DNA of 36,269 nucleotides, taken from NCBI GenBank assembly GCA_036507955.1, contig DATCIH010000035.1, positions 1 through 36,269 of the forward strand, read 5' to 3'. Position 1 is the stretch's first letter; the number at the start of each line of letters is the position of its first letter. This document shows, in pieces, positions 15,314-23,408 of this stretch. Source of the stretch: DATCIH01 sp036507955 (GTDB taxonomy: Bacteria; Bacillota; Clostridia; Clostridiales; Clostridiaceae). A model generated the notes under the pieces. It saw only the letters and a list, made by a program, of their open reading frames with translations, had not been told where the DNA came from and searched no databases. The position numbers and the translations under genes were made by a program.

Positions 15314-16588
15314 CTATTTAATTAAAGAGTTTATAAATTGTTGTGCAGTTCTCCCAGAGCGACCATTGTGCCATAGCTCCCATTTTAATGCATCTTCCAC
15401 AAGCGTTGATTCTTCCATTGGTAATTCTATATTTTTTGCTATACCCTTTACAATATTTATATATTCCTCTTTATTTGGAGAAGTAAAGGTTAGGGTTATA
15501 CCAAATCTATCTGATAAGGATAGCTTTTCTTGAACACTTTCCCTAGGGTTAGTTTCAGTATTATCTGAAAAATGTGCACTTTCTTTAACTAAATGACGTC
15601 TGTTAGAGGTAGCATATATAAGTACATTTTCTGATTTTGCCTCTAAGGACCCTTCCATGGATGATTTAAGGTATTTATAATCTGTTTCAAATTCTTCAAA
15701 GGATAAATCGTCAATAAATATTATAAATCTAAAATTTCTTTCTGATAATTGTTTAATTAATTTTGAAAAGTATCTTAAATCATATTTGGATATTTCTATA
15801 AATTTTAACCTAGATTCTCTATAATTATTTATTAGTGCTTTTATAGTAGAGGACTTACCAGTGCCTTTGTCTCCATATAAAAGAACGTTATTACCCCTTT
15901 TACCTTTAAGAAAAGCATCAGTATTCTCCATTATAATATCTTTTTGATATTTATAACCTATAAGATCTTCCATTTTTACTTTATCTAATTTAGCAATAGG
16001 GATAAAACCTTGTTGATTATCCCAATTAAAGGCATTGTATCTCGATAGTTCACCACTACCCCGCTTAGTATAATATTCTACTAATTGAGTCACTACATAT
16101 GAGGGAGTACTTTCAGCAGAAAAATATTTAATTACATTATCTCGCTCTCGTTGAAATCCATTATAGGATCTCTCCCTTGAACTATTGTAATTTGTAATTA
16201 AATCTATGTATTCCTGTGATATATAGTCCGAAAAAACATTGAAATCAATATTAAACAATGTTTTAAGTATCTGAATATCTAGGGTAGCTGCAGCAAGAAG
16301 ACTATCAACTGGAGGAAAACTTTTTATTTCACAATGTAAACTAAAGGAATTTTCAGCAAGAATTATTTTATCAGCTAAGAAATTATTCCATAGATTCCCA
16401 CTATATTCATTCCGTTCTCCTTTTTCTATCAATATAAAAATAATTTCGTGAAGTTTAATATTCATTTTTTCTTCAGAATATTTTCCATGGGTTAGTTTGT
16501 TAAATAAACTTAATACATAATCTTTATTCAAATTTTTGTATACAATAAGTTTATTTGTATGAGTATCTACAATTAATTTGTTTTTCAT
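15314..16588 (-). CDS. DUF815 family AAA ATPase
   Basis: 424-residue P-loop ATPase. The N-terminal about 200 residues are a family-specific domain; the ATPase part carries Walker A GDKGTGKSS (239-247), Walker B FIIFIDDLSF (288-297), a sensor-1 like YATSNRRHL, and a conserved LSDRFGITLTFTSP segment with the arginine finger candidate. This arrangement is typical of DUF815, whose role is unknown. The ATG at 16588 has GAGGTG upstream. First gene of the operon with DUF6062. Confidence 0.85.
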   Translation of the reverse strand: MKNKLIVDTHTNKLIVYKNLNKDYVLSLFNKLTHGKYSEEKMNIKLHEIIFILIEKGERNEYSGNLWNNFLADKIILAENSFSLHCEIKSFPPVDSLLAAATLDIQILKTLFNIDFNVFSDYISQEYIDLITNYNSSRERSYNGFQRERDNVIKYFSAESTPSYVVTQLVEYYTKRGSGELSRYNAFNWDNQQGFIPIAKLDKVKMEDLIGYKYQKDIIMENTDAFLKGKRGNNVLLYGDKGTGKSSTIKALINNYRESRLKFIEISKYDLRYFSKLIKQLSERNFRFIIFIDDLSFEEFETDYKYLKSSMEGSLEAKSENVLIYATSNRRHLVKESAHFSDNTETNPRESVQEKLSLSDRFGITLTFTSPNKEEYINIVKGIAKNIELPMEESTLVEDALKWELWHNGRSGRTAQQFINSLIK

Positions 16589-16648
16589 ATAACACCTCAG
16601 TTTAATTATACTCTATAAATTAATTTTGTTAAATACAATGAAATATTG

Positions 16649-16676
16649 TTGCATTTTGATGCGATTAGACTATAAT
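16649..16676 (+). promoter_or_regulatory. promoter of the M-box leader
   Basis: TTGCAT (16649-16654), a 16-base spacer and TATAAT (16671-16676) form a good sigma-A promoter; transcription would begin near 16683, just before the riboswitch. Confidence 0.7.
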
Positions 16677-16697
16677 AATAGTGTAAGTAAATAATAT

Positions 16698-16879
16698 TGT
16701 TAGGTGAGGCTCCTATATGGATATATGCTACTACCCGGAAACATCGAGAGATGCCAATGGGTGAACAGGCATTACCGAATTAAGGTTCTACTTAATGTAG
16801 CTGGACGTTTGTCCAAAGCTGTATAGTGCTAAAACTCAACGAAAATGTTGATTTTTAGGAGCCTAGTGGGCTCTTTTTT
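16698..16879 (+). promoter_or_regulatory. M-box (ykoK) magnesium riboswitch with terminator
   Basis: The conserved M-box core is readable: GTTAGGTGAGGCTCCTATA, then ATGCTACTACCCGGAAAC, GAGAGATGCCAATGGGTGA with ACAGG, and GTTTGTCCAAAGCTGTATAG with GCTAAAACTCAAC. The closing helix pairs GGCTCCT (16708-16714) with AGGAGCC (16857-16863). The same 3' strand can instead pair with GGCTC (16869-16873), making a short hairpin followed by a T6 run, i.e. a terminator mutually exclusive with that helix. M-boxes sense Mg2+ and turn off transcription when it is plentiful. It controls the MgtE_N/CBS gene downstream. Confidence 0.92.
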
Positions 16880-16933
16880 GCTTTCTCAAATATTATTTTT
16901 TATTAAAAAATACTTAGACCAGGTGGTGAGACT

Positions 16934-17014
16934 ATGGAAGGTGGCCCGCGGTGGGAGAAGTCAATATTAATATTAAGTCAGAGGGACATTTTTCATTATA
17001 ATTTGACCCTCTGA
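16934..17014 (+). CDS. candidate 26-codon leader ORF between the riboswitch and the MgtE-like gene
   Basis: ATG at 16934 is preceded by AGGTGGTGAG (16921-16930), a strong ribosome site, and the frame stays open for 26 codons to a TGA at 17012-17014, 18 bases before the next gene start. The peptide begins MEGGPRWEKS and has QRDIFHYN near its end. Its last codons lie inside the 3' arm of a hairpin (16978-16985 with 17007-17014), so a ribosome finishing the ORF would open that stem. It could be a leader peptide adding translational control, or a chance ORF; the purine-rich GC-rich start differs from the rest of the leader. Confidence 0.4.
   Translation: MEGGPRWEKSILILSQRDIFHYNLTL
16978..17014 (+). 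promoter_or_regulatory. hairpin just upstream of the MgtE-like gene's ribosome site
   Basis: TCAGAGGG (16978-16985) pairs perfectly with CCCTCTGA (17007-17014) across a 21-base AT-rich loop. The 3' arm ends 7 bases before the GGAGGG ribosome site (17021-17026). It follows the M-box terminator, so it is present only in read-through transcripts. A second control layer or a stabilising element is possible. Confidence 0.5.
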
Positions 17015-17032
17015 TAAAAAGGAGGGTTTATT

Positions 17033-18262
17033 ATGGAAATGAATAGTTTTTATTTCAGTAGAATACTTGACAATAAAATTTATGATTCTGAAAAAAACAT
17101 CATAGGAAGACTTAAGGATCTCGGTATTATGAATGAATTAAGAAATCCCAAGGTTGTGGTTGTAAAGGCTAAAACCAGTGAAGGTATAAAATATCTTGGG
17201 TGGGAAAGCTTTGTAGTGAATAAAATTAATGGTCAATATGAGCTAACTTGTAAGGAAATCAAGGAAAAAAATGCTGATAATGTAATGTTTCTTAGAAAGC
17301 ATGTTTTAGATCAGCAGATAGTTGACGTTAATGGAAGAAAGGTTGTAAGAGTTAATGATATAAGACTTGCTCTGCTTAGCAATGGTATAAGCGTAATTGC
17401 TGTGGATATTGGTATAGATGGGCTTTTAAGAAGAATTGGTATAGCTAAGGTATTAAAGCATCTTAAAATAAAGACTCCAAGTAAGCTTATGCTTTGGAAC
17501 AATGTAGAAACCATCTTTCCTTCTAATGAAAACATAAAATTATCTAAAACCTATGACAAACTGAAGATATTACATCCAGCAGATCTAGCTGATATCATAG
17601 AAGATTTTGATGGAAAATCTGCAATTGAAATATTTAATAGCTTGGATAATGCAAAAGCAGCAGATGTTCTAGAACAGATGGAAGATGATGCTCAGGTTAG
17701 CCTTATTCAAAGACTTTCTCCTGATAAAGCTGCAGATATTCTTGAGGAGATGCCTGCGGATGAGGTTGCAGACATATTAGATGGCCTTAGCGATGTTAAA
17801 GCTGAAGAACTTCTTAGAAATATGGAAAAAGAAGCCTCAGATGAAGTTCGAGAGCTTATGGAATATGAAGATAATCAGGTTGGAAGTCTTATGAATACTG
17901 ATTATGTATATTTTATTGATGATCTTACAGTAGAAAAATGTATTCTTTCTTTAAGACAAACAAAGCCTGAGGAAGATCAGATGTATAACATATATGTTGT
18001 AGATAATAAAAATAAATTAGAGGGTACCATCACACTAAGAGATTTAATAGTTTCTGAATCGGACAAAAGCTTAAAAAGTATAATGAATAAGGAATATATA
18101 TGCATGAAGGACACTGATAAACTGGAGGATCTAATAAAAAACATATCAAAATATAATCTAGTTGCAATCCCTGTAGTAGACGAGGAAAAGGAATTAGTTG
18201 GGAATGTAATAATAAATGATATTATATATGAACTTCTAAAAAATAAAAGAAGAATTGGTTAA
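17033..18262 (+). CDS. soluble PRC-barrel / MgtE N-domain / CBS protein under M-box control
   Basis: 409-residue protein with the cytosolic parts of an MgtE-type Mg system but no membrane segment. Residues about 5-80 and 92-160 resemble two PRC-barrel-like domains (the second: QQIVDVNGRKVVRVNDIRL), 176-280 is the MgtE N-terminal superhelical domain (ILHPADLADIIEDF, then repeats such as DKAADILEEMPADEVADIL), and 285-405 a CBS pair. In MgtE these domains bind Mg2+ and gate the channel, here missing. Clostridia often pair this protein with an NRAMP-like Mg transporter, but none follows; a terminator does. It likely senses Mg2+ and acts on a transporter elsewhere. Start has AAGGAGGG. Confidence 0.88.
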   Translation: MEMNSFYFSRILDNKIYDSEKNIIGRLKDLGIMNELRNPKVVVVKAKTSEGIKYLGWESFVVNKINGQYELTCKEIKEKNADNVMFLRKHVLDQQIVDVNGRKVVRVNDIRLALLSNGISVIAVDIGIDGLLRRIGIAKVLKHLKIKTPSKLMLWNNVETIFPSNENIKLSKTYDKLKILHPADLADIIEDFDGKSAIEIFNSLDNAKAADVLEQMEDDAQVSLIQRLSPDKAADILEEMPADEVADILDGLSDVKAEELLRNMEKEASDEVRELMEYEDNQVGSLMNTDYVYFIDDLTVEKCILSLRQTKPEEDQMYNIYVVDNKNKLEGTITLRDLIVSESDKSLKSIMNKEYICMKDTDKLEDLIKNISKYNLVAIPVVDEEKELVGNVIINDIIYELLKNKRRIG

Positions 18263-18299
18263 CCATTATTATACTCCTTAAATGATGTTAAAATAATTT

Positions 18300-18324
18300 A
18301 AAAGGCCTGTATGGCCTTTTTTTT
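18300..18324 (+). terminator. intrinsic terminator after the MgtE-like gene
   Basis: AAAAGGCC / GGCCTTTT stem (18300-18307 with 18313-18320), TGTAT loop, followed by a T run. It closes the M-box transcription unit as a single-gene unit. Confidence 0.85.
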
Positions 18325-18401
18325 ATTAATAATGCTGATAATAATACTTCTTTATGGTATATTGATAACGAAGTAATTTTGGATTTATTTGGAGGTTATG
18401 C

Positions 18402-18938
18402 ATGAGTACTGCTATTTTTTATATTGTTATTCTTTTATTAGCGATTTTTATTGTTATAGCTATAATCAAGAAGGCTTTTAAACTATTCATTTTTATTATT
18501 GTGGTCATATTATGTTTTGTACTTTACGATGTTTTTGTAAGAGGTGTATCACCAATTGACGAATTTAATGGCATTAAGACAGATGGAAGTTATGTAAGTT
18601 CTCTTGCAGATTATACTGTAAAAATCAAGGATGATGTGAATACAACTAAGAAGTTACTAACAGAAAGTAAAATAGATGCTACAGTAATTCTCAAAGTAAA
18701 TCAGGAAAATGCCCTACTTCATAGTTACATTAAAGATATTTCTGATATTAAGCATACGAAACGGATGGATTCTATTGATAAACAATATTTTAACTATCTT
18801 AAAACTATTACTGATGCCTCTGATGGAGTTAAGAAAGTTGCAAGTGAAAGCGGCAATATAGCTGATATCCAGAATAAATTAAAGGGTTTAAATAACAGTC
18901 TTACAAGTCTTACTAATTTGAATTTAAATAAAGGGTAA
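18402..18938 (+). CDS. small membrane protein with extracytoplasmic or cytoplasmic helical tail, unknown
   Basis: Unrecognised 178-residue protein. Two hydrophobic segments at about 4-23 and 28-48 are separated by a short basic loop (KKAFK), giving a hairpin membrane anchor. The remainder (about 55-178) is polar, Lys/Asp/Ser-rich and predicted helical by eye, with no enzyme motif. The start ATG follows GGAGG. It lies alone between a terminator and the htpG promoter, so it is probably monocistronic. Confidence 0.6.
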   Translation: MSTAIFYIVILLLAIFIVIAIIKKAFKLFIFIIVVILCFVLYDVFVRGVSPIDEFNGIKTDGSYVSSLADYTVKIKDDVNTTKKLLTESKIDATVILKVNQENALLHSYIKDISDIKHTKRMDSIDKQYFNYLKTITDASDGVKKVASESGNIADIQNKLKGLNNSLTSLTNLNLNKG

Positions 18939-18950
18939 AACAGAACTGAG

Positions 18951-18979
18951 TTGACAGTCTAAAAATTAAGTACTAAAAT
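18951..18979 (+). promoter_or_regulatory. sigma-A promoter of htpG
   Basis: Perfect -35 TTGACA (18951-18956), 17-base spacer and TAAAAT (18974-18979), about 30 bases before the htpG ATG. No CIRCE inverted repeat was found, so HrcA control is not indicated. Confidence 0.75.
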
Positions 18980-19009
18980 AAATTATCATAATTTGGAGGT
19001 AGTTTTATA

Positions 19010-20884
19010 ATGAACGAGAAAGGAAATATTTCAATACATTCAGAAAATATCTTTCCAATAATTAAAAAATGGCTTTATTCTGATAAAGATATTTTTGTAA
19101 GAGAAGTTATAAGTAATGGTTGTGATGCCATAAGTAAGTTAAAGAGGTTGGTGTCTTTAGGCGAAGCAAGTATAGAGGAAAATGAAACCTTTAGAGTTGA
19201 TGTAGTAGTAAACAAGGAAAATAAAACAATTATGTTTACCGATAATGGTTTAGGCATGACGGCAGATGAAGTTAAAAAATACATAAATCAGGTTGCTTTT
19301 TCTGGAGCTGAAGATTTTATAAATAAGTATAAGGATAAAGCTGGTGAAGAAAATCAAATTATAGGTCATTTTGGATTAGGTTTTTACTCAGTATTTATGG
19401 TAGCAGAAAAGGTTACAATTGATACTTTGTCTTTCACAGAAAATAGTGAGGCTGTAAAATGGATTTGTGCTGGTGGTGTAGATTACGAAATTGAAACATC
19501 CGAAAAAACCACTAGGGGTACCACCGTAACCTTGTTTCTTAACGATGATGAATTAGAACTACTAGATGAGCATAAGTTGAAGGAAATAATTAAAAAGCAC
19601 TGTTCCTTTTTACCTTATGAAATATATCTTAAAGATGAGGGGAAAGAAACAAAGGAAGAAAAAGGAGAAAAAGAAGAAAAGGAAGAACCACTTAATGATA
19701 CAAATCCATTGTGGCTAAAGGATCCTAAGGATTGCACTGATGAGGAATATAAAGATTTTTATAAAAAAGTATTTTTGGACTATAATGAACCTTTATTTTG
19801 GATTCACCTTAAAGTAGACTATCCCTTTGACTTAAAAGGAATACTTTATTTTCCTAAGCTTAAGCATGAACTTGATGCTAGTGAAGGTCAGATAAAGCTT
19901 TATAATAATCAGGTCTTTGTAGCCGATAATATAAAAGAAATAATTCCTGAGTTCTTATTACTTTTAAAAGGTGTTATTGATTGTTCAGATTTGCCTTTAA
20001 ATGTTTCTAGAAGCTTTTTGCAAAGGGATTCAAATGTTGAAAAAATCTCAAGACATATCACTAAAAAAGTTGCTGATAAGTTGAATGATTTATTTAAAAA
20101 GGATAGAGCCCAGTATTGTAATTTTTGGGAAGATATAAATCCTTTTATAAAATATGGTTGCATTAGAGAAGAAAAATTTTATGATGGAGTTAAAGATATA
20201 ATAATATTTAAGACTACATCAGATGAATATAAGACCTTAAAGGAATATTTAAATACAGAAGAAAAAGGTGAGAAGAAGGTGTTTTATGTAAGTGATGTAA
20301 AGCAGCAGGCTCAATATATTAAGATGTTTAAGGAACAGGGTATGGAGGCTTTAATACTAAATACATCAATAGATAATCATTTTATTAGCTTCCTAGAGAT
20401 GAAAGAAAATACAATTAAATTTAATAGAATTGACTCAGATATATCTAATACCTTAAAACAAGAAGATAGTATCGACGAACCTAACACTGAATTTTTGGAA
20501 AAACTAATAAATGTTTTCAAAAGCACATTAAACAAACCTAATTTAACGATAAAGGGAGAATCCCTTAAAAGTTCTGATATACCAGGCATTATGCTTTTAT
20601 CTGAGCAATCTAGACGAATGCAGGAAATGAACAAAATGTTTGGCGGAATGAACATGGGAGATATGTTTAAAAAAGAAGAAACTCTTATGCTAAACTTAAA
20701 CAATAATTTAGTAAAGGATTTAGTTAATATAAGCGAAGATGAAAGCAAGAAGGAAGAAAGTAAACTTCTTTGCGAACAAGTTTATGATTTAGCTAGAATG
20801 AGTCAAGAGCAGCTAGATGGAGATTCTATGGCAGAATTTATAGCTAGAAGTAACTTGATATTAAATAAATTAGCAGGAATTTAA
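19010..20884 (+). CDS. htpG: molecular chaperone HtpG (Hsp90)
   Basis: 624-residue cytosolic Hsp90 homodimer subunit, an ATP-dependent chaperone. N-terminal GHKL ATPase motifs are complete: FVREVISNGCDAISKLKR (with the Mg-binding Asn), MFTDNGLGMTADE, and GHFGLGFYSVFMVAEKV, plus the TRGTTVTLFL segment. The charged linker is short and Glu/Lys-rich (ETKEEKGEKEEKEEP). The middle domain shows NVSRSFLQRDSNVEKI with the catalytic-loop Arg/Gln. The C-terminal dimerisation region ends AEFIARSNLILNKLAGI. Start is set by GGAGG. Its own promoter and terminator make it monocistronic. Confidence 0.97.
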   Translation: MNEKGNISIHSENIFPIIKKWLYSDKDIFVREVISNGCDAISKLKRLVSLGEASIEENETFRVDVVVNKENKTIMFTDNGLGMTADEVKKYINQVAFSGAEDFINKYKDKAGEENQIIGHFGLGFYSVFMVAEKVTIDTLSFTENSEAVKWICAGGVDYEIETSEKTTRGTTVTLFLNDDELELLDEHKLKEIIKKHCSFLPYEIYLKDEGKETKEEKGEKEEKEEPLNDTNPLWLKDPKDCTDEEYKDFYKKVFLDYNEPLFWIHLKVDYPFDLKGILYFPKLKHELDASEGQIKLYNNQVFVADNIKEIIPEFLLLLKGVIDCSDLPLNVSRSFLQRDSNVEKISRHITKKVADKLNDLFKKDRAQYCNFWEDINPFIKYGCIREEKFYDGVKDIIIFKTTSDEYKTLKEYLNTEEKGEKKVFYVSDVKQQAQYIKMFKEQGMEALILNTSIDNHFISFLEMKENTIKFNRIDSDISNTLKQEDSIDEPNTEFLEKLINVFKSTLNKPNLTIKGESLKSSDIPGIMLLSEQSRRMQEMNKMFGGMNMGDMFKKEETLMLNLNNNLVKDLVNISEDESKKEESKLLCEQVYDLARMSQEQLDGDSMAEFIARSNLILNKLAGI

Positions 20885-20896
20885 CAATATACGATT

Positions 20897-20930
20897 AAAA
20901 AACTGGGAGGTAATTACTTCCCAGTTTTTT
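20897..20930. terminator. bidirectional terminator, htpG / AI-2E gene
   Basis: AAAAAACTGGGAGG pairs with CTTCCCAGTTTTTT around a TAATTA loop, with A/T runs on both sides, between the convergent stops at 20884 and 20943. Confidence 0.88.
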
Positions 20931-20942
20931 ATTTCATTTTAT

Positions 20943-22055
20943 TTAAATATCAGAACTTTTTTCATCAATTTTTCTTCGAATTATTTCCTCTAAAAAGGTT
21001 TTAATAAGTGCCATAACTGGAACAGCCAAGAACATTCCCACAACCCCATAAAGACTTCCTCCTGCCATTATAGCCAATATAATCCAAAGAGGACTTAGCC
21101 CTATTTTATCTCCAATAATCATAGGGGCTAAAAGCCAACCATCTAAGGTGGAAAGCACTAATACTATTACTGTAAGCTGGAAGGCCATTATTGGGCTGAA
21201 GAAAAAGGTTATAATAAAAGCTGGTACAAGTCCAATAAAATTTCCGAAGTAAGGTATTAGATTTGTAATGCCAATGACAATGCTTATTAATAATGCATAA
21301 TGAATACCAAGTATTGTAGTAGCTGTAAAGCATAAGACTCCAATAATAAAAGAATCAATAGATTTACCTATAAAATATTGCTTGAAGATTAAATTAGCAG
21401 TTTTACCAAAGTGAATTATTTGGTTGCAGGTTTTAGTACTTAAAAAGGCATATAGAAAATGTTTAATAGCTAAAATACATTTTTCTTTTTCTAGTAAAAG
21501 ATATATAGATATAATAATTCCTGTGGATATTCTAATCATAAGATTAGTAATATTTATAAGTTGTCCTACTACAATATTTATACTTTTTGATAAGATTGAA
21601 CTAAGCTGAGATACATAACTATTTAATTGGGTGATGTTACTTGTATTTATACCTAAGCTAGCTATAAATTTATTTTTCATTAAGGTTGAATCAATGTAGC
21701 TTTGTGTGTTTGTAATTATATTAGGCATATTTAAGTTTGTTATAAGATCCATTATACTTCTAATCATAGTAGGTAAAACAAGTAAGATAATCAATATAAG
21801 TAAAAATATAAAAAGAAGATATACTACAAGCAAACTAAATATCCTTTTAAATTTAAGTTTTTCTTCCAAATAAACCATAAAGGGATTTAGAAAATAAGCT
21901 ATACAAAAGCCCCAGATTGGATATGCCAATATGGAAAGCACCTTATCTAATATAGGCTTTAACACATCTATATTATTTATAATCTTATAAAATAATAAGG
22001 ATAAGATTATAATAGGGAGCATATTAAAGTAGGGTATTTTTTTATATTGGAACAT
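20943..22055 (-). CDS. AI-2E family transporter
   Basis: 370-residue multi-pass membrane protein of the AI-2E/UPF0118 (PerM/TqsA) family. About seven to eight hydrophobic segments are visible, with the conserved C-terminal part LISIVIGITNLIPYFGNFIGLVPAFI and GLSPLWIILAIMAGGSLYGVVGMFLAVPVMAL. Family members have been linked to AI-2 export or Na+/H+ antiport, so substrate is not assignable. The tail is charged (EEIIRRKIDEKSSDI). The start ATG is preceded by AGGAAG. A TGCTATAAT on the minus strand near 22095 may be its promoter. Confidence 0.9.
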   Translation of the reverse strand: MFQYKKIPYFNMLPIIILSLLFYKIINNIDVLKPILDKVLSILAYPIWGFCIAYFLNPFMVYLEEKLKFKRIFSLLVVYLLFIFLLILIILLVLPTMIRSIMDLITNLNMPNIITNTQSYIDSTLMKNKFIASLGINTSNITQLNSYVSQLSSILSKSINIVVGQLINITNLMIRISTGIIISIYLLLEKEKCILAIKHFLYAFLSTKTCNQIIHFGKTANLIFKQYFIGKSIDSFIIGVLCFTATTILGIHYALLISIVIGITNLIPYFGNFIGLVPAFIITFFFSPIMAFQLTVIVLVLSTLDGWLLAPMIIGDKIGLSPLWIILAIMAGGSLYGVVGMFLAVPVMALIKTFLEEIIRRKIDEKSSDI

Positions 22056-22113
22056 GGCAACACTTCCTAAAAACTAATAATATAATTATAGCATAAAGAA
22101 AATAAATACAAAA

Positions 22114-22935
22114 CTATTTTTCCTCTTTATGTCTTAAGAAGGCTGCATTTAGCTCACCACCAAGGAGTATTATGTTTGAACATAAAAAAAGCCAGGTCAT
22201 TAATAACATAACTCCTCCAAGGCTTCCATATATTTTAGAAAAGCTAGCAAAACTATTTACGTAAAAAGAAAAACCTGTAGAAAAAATAATCCAAAAGAAG
22301 GTAGAAAATAATGCCCCAGGAAGAATATTTTTGTAGGTAAGTTTTTTTGAAGGTATAAATTTATATATAAAAGCAAATATAAAAAATAAAAGTAGCAAAC
22401 CTATTATATTTCTAGAAAAATTTAATAAGAGACTAATAGCAGGAGAAAGAAGAAACTTTAAAGTAACAATATGATTTAATACTTCACCAAAAACTAACAG
22501 ACACATTACTGAAAAAATCATAAATATTATAATAATTGTAAAAAGTAAATTCATTAATTGCAATTTTATAAAAGATCTACTTTCTTTAACATTATAAGCT
22601 TTATTTAATCCTTTTATTAAACCATTTAAACCATTAGATGCTGACCATACCGCGATTACCATGGCAAAAGAAAAAAGACCTATTTTCTTTGCTTTTAATA
22701 TTTCAGTTATTGTTCTATCTGTAAGCTCCAATAACTCTTGTGGTAAAATTCCAATAAGTAAATTAAGTATTGCTCCTTTTTCAATGTTGCTATAACCTAA
22801 TAAGGCAATAAACCCAATCAGGCAAGGAAAAAATGATAAAAGTAATCCATAGGCCAGTTGTGAACTTTCTGAATTTATATCATTATTGTTATAAATTCCT
22901 ATAATTTTTAATATAGCATTTTTTGTTTTTTTCAT
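22114..22935 (-). CDS. YihY/BrkB family membrane protein
   Basis: 273-residue inner-membrane protein with about six hydrophobic segments, matching the YihY/virulence factor BrkB family (often misannotated as RNase BN). Characteristic parts are SSQLAYGLLLSFFPCLIGFIALLG, the WSASNGLNGLIKGLNKAYNV motif, and the C-terminal FYVNSFASFSKIYGSLGGVMLLMTWLFL with LLGGELNAA. Function is not established. The ATG is preceded by GAGGTGA. It is 58 bases upstream of the AI-2E gene on the same strand; the two may be partly co-transcribed. Confidence 0.92.
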   Translation of the reverse strand: MKKTKNAILKIIGIYNNNDINSESSQLAYGLLLSFFPCLIGFIALLGYSNIEKGAILNLLIGILPQELLELTDRTITEILKAKKIGLFSFAMVIAVWSASNGLNGLIKGLNKAYNVKESRSFIKLQLMNLLFTIIIIFMIFSVMCLLVFGEVLNHIVTLKFLLSPAISLLLNFSRNIIGLLLLFFIFAFIYKFIPSKKLTYKNILPGALFSTFFWIIFSTGFSFYVNSFASFSKIYGSLGGVMLLMTWLFLCSNIILLGGELNAAFLRHKEEK

Positions 22936-23039
22936 TCATTCACCTCTTGATAACATAAATATTAGTATAAATTTTTCTAAAAATATGTTAAAATAATATA
23001 AAGGTTTGCGTTAATTAAAGTTTTAGGAGGCGTTTAATC

Positions 23040-23234
23040 ATGAAAAGGAAAAAAGAACTATATGACGAAATTAAATTGGTAGAAAAAGAAATAAAATTTT
23101 TATCTAAGTTTGTTCAAGAGGAGGAATATCTTCCCACAGAAGATGAACTTCATAGCTGGGTTATAAAAATGGATGTATGTATTAAAAAATTAGAAGAAGT
23201 AAAAGAACAAGTGGTGGATTTTTACAGAAATTAA
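23040..23234 (+). CDS. small coiled-coil protein, unknown
   Basis: 64-residue charged protein (Lys/Glu-rich) whose heptad-like spacing (LYDEIKLVEKEIKFL, then VCIKKLEEVKEQVVDFY) suggests a helical hairpin or short coiled coil. No recognised family. The start is well supported by AGGAGG, it is followed by its own hairpin/T-run, and codon use is host-like, so I consider it a real gene rather than a chance frame. Confidence 0.65.
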   Translation: MKRKKELYDEIKLVEKEIKFLSKFVQEEEYLPTEDELHSWVIKMDVCIKKLEEVKEQVVDFYRN

Positions 23235-23299
23235 TCCTATTCCTATTAGTATTACTACTTAATTTTTTTTTATACTTTTCTTATTTATATCAATAATGT

Positions 23300-23328
23300 A
23301 GCAAACTGAATATTCAGTATGCTTTTTT
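23300..23328 (+). terminator. terminator after the 64-residue gene
   Basis: AGCA..CTGAAT pairs with ATTCAG..TGCT with one 2-base internal mismatch, followed by six T. Lies 65 bases after the stop at 23234. Confidence 0.55.
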
Positions 23329-23408
23329 AGCTTTACTTATTATTAACAATATGTATAATATAGTGTAGGATAAAGAGATATTTAAATATACGAAAGTAGG
23401 TTAAGTAT

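Noticed and set aside
16938..16953. T-box-like core (GGTGGCCCGCGG) in the Mg gene leader
   Set aside because: The T-box consensus needs one more base between GGTGG and CCGCGG, and no specifier stem or following terminator exists; only about 60 bases separate it from the M-box terminator. It is better explained as codons of the leader ORF.
18951..19009. CIRCE element upstream of htpG
   Set aside because: No TTAGCACTC/GAGTGCTAA inverted repeat is present; only a standard promoter. The GAGTGC/GCACTC hairpin at 33495-33524 is after the M16C gene and has different spacing and sequence.
20377..20748. 123-codon minus-strand open frame inside htpG
   Set aside because: Ser/Leu/Phe-rich complement of a conserved coding region; no start signal.
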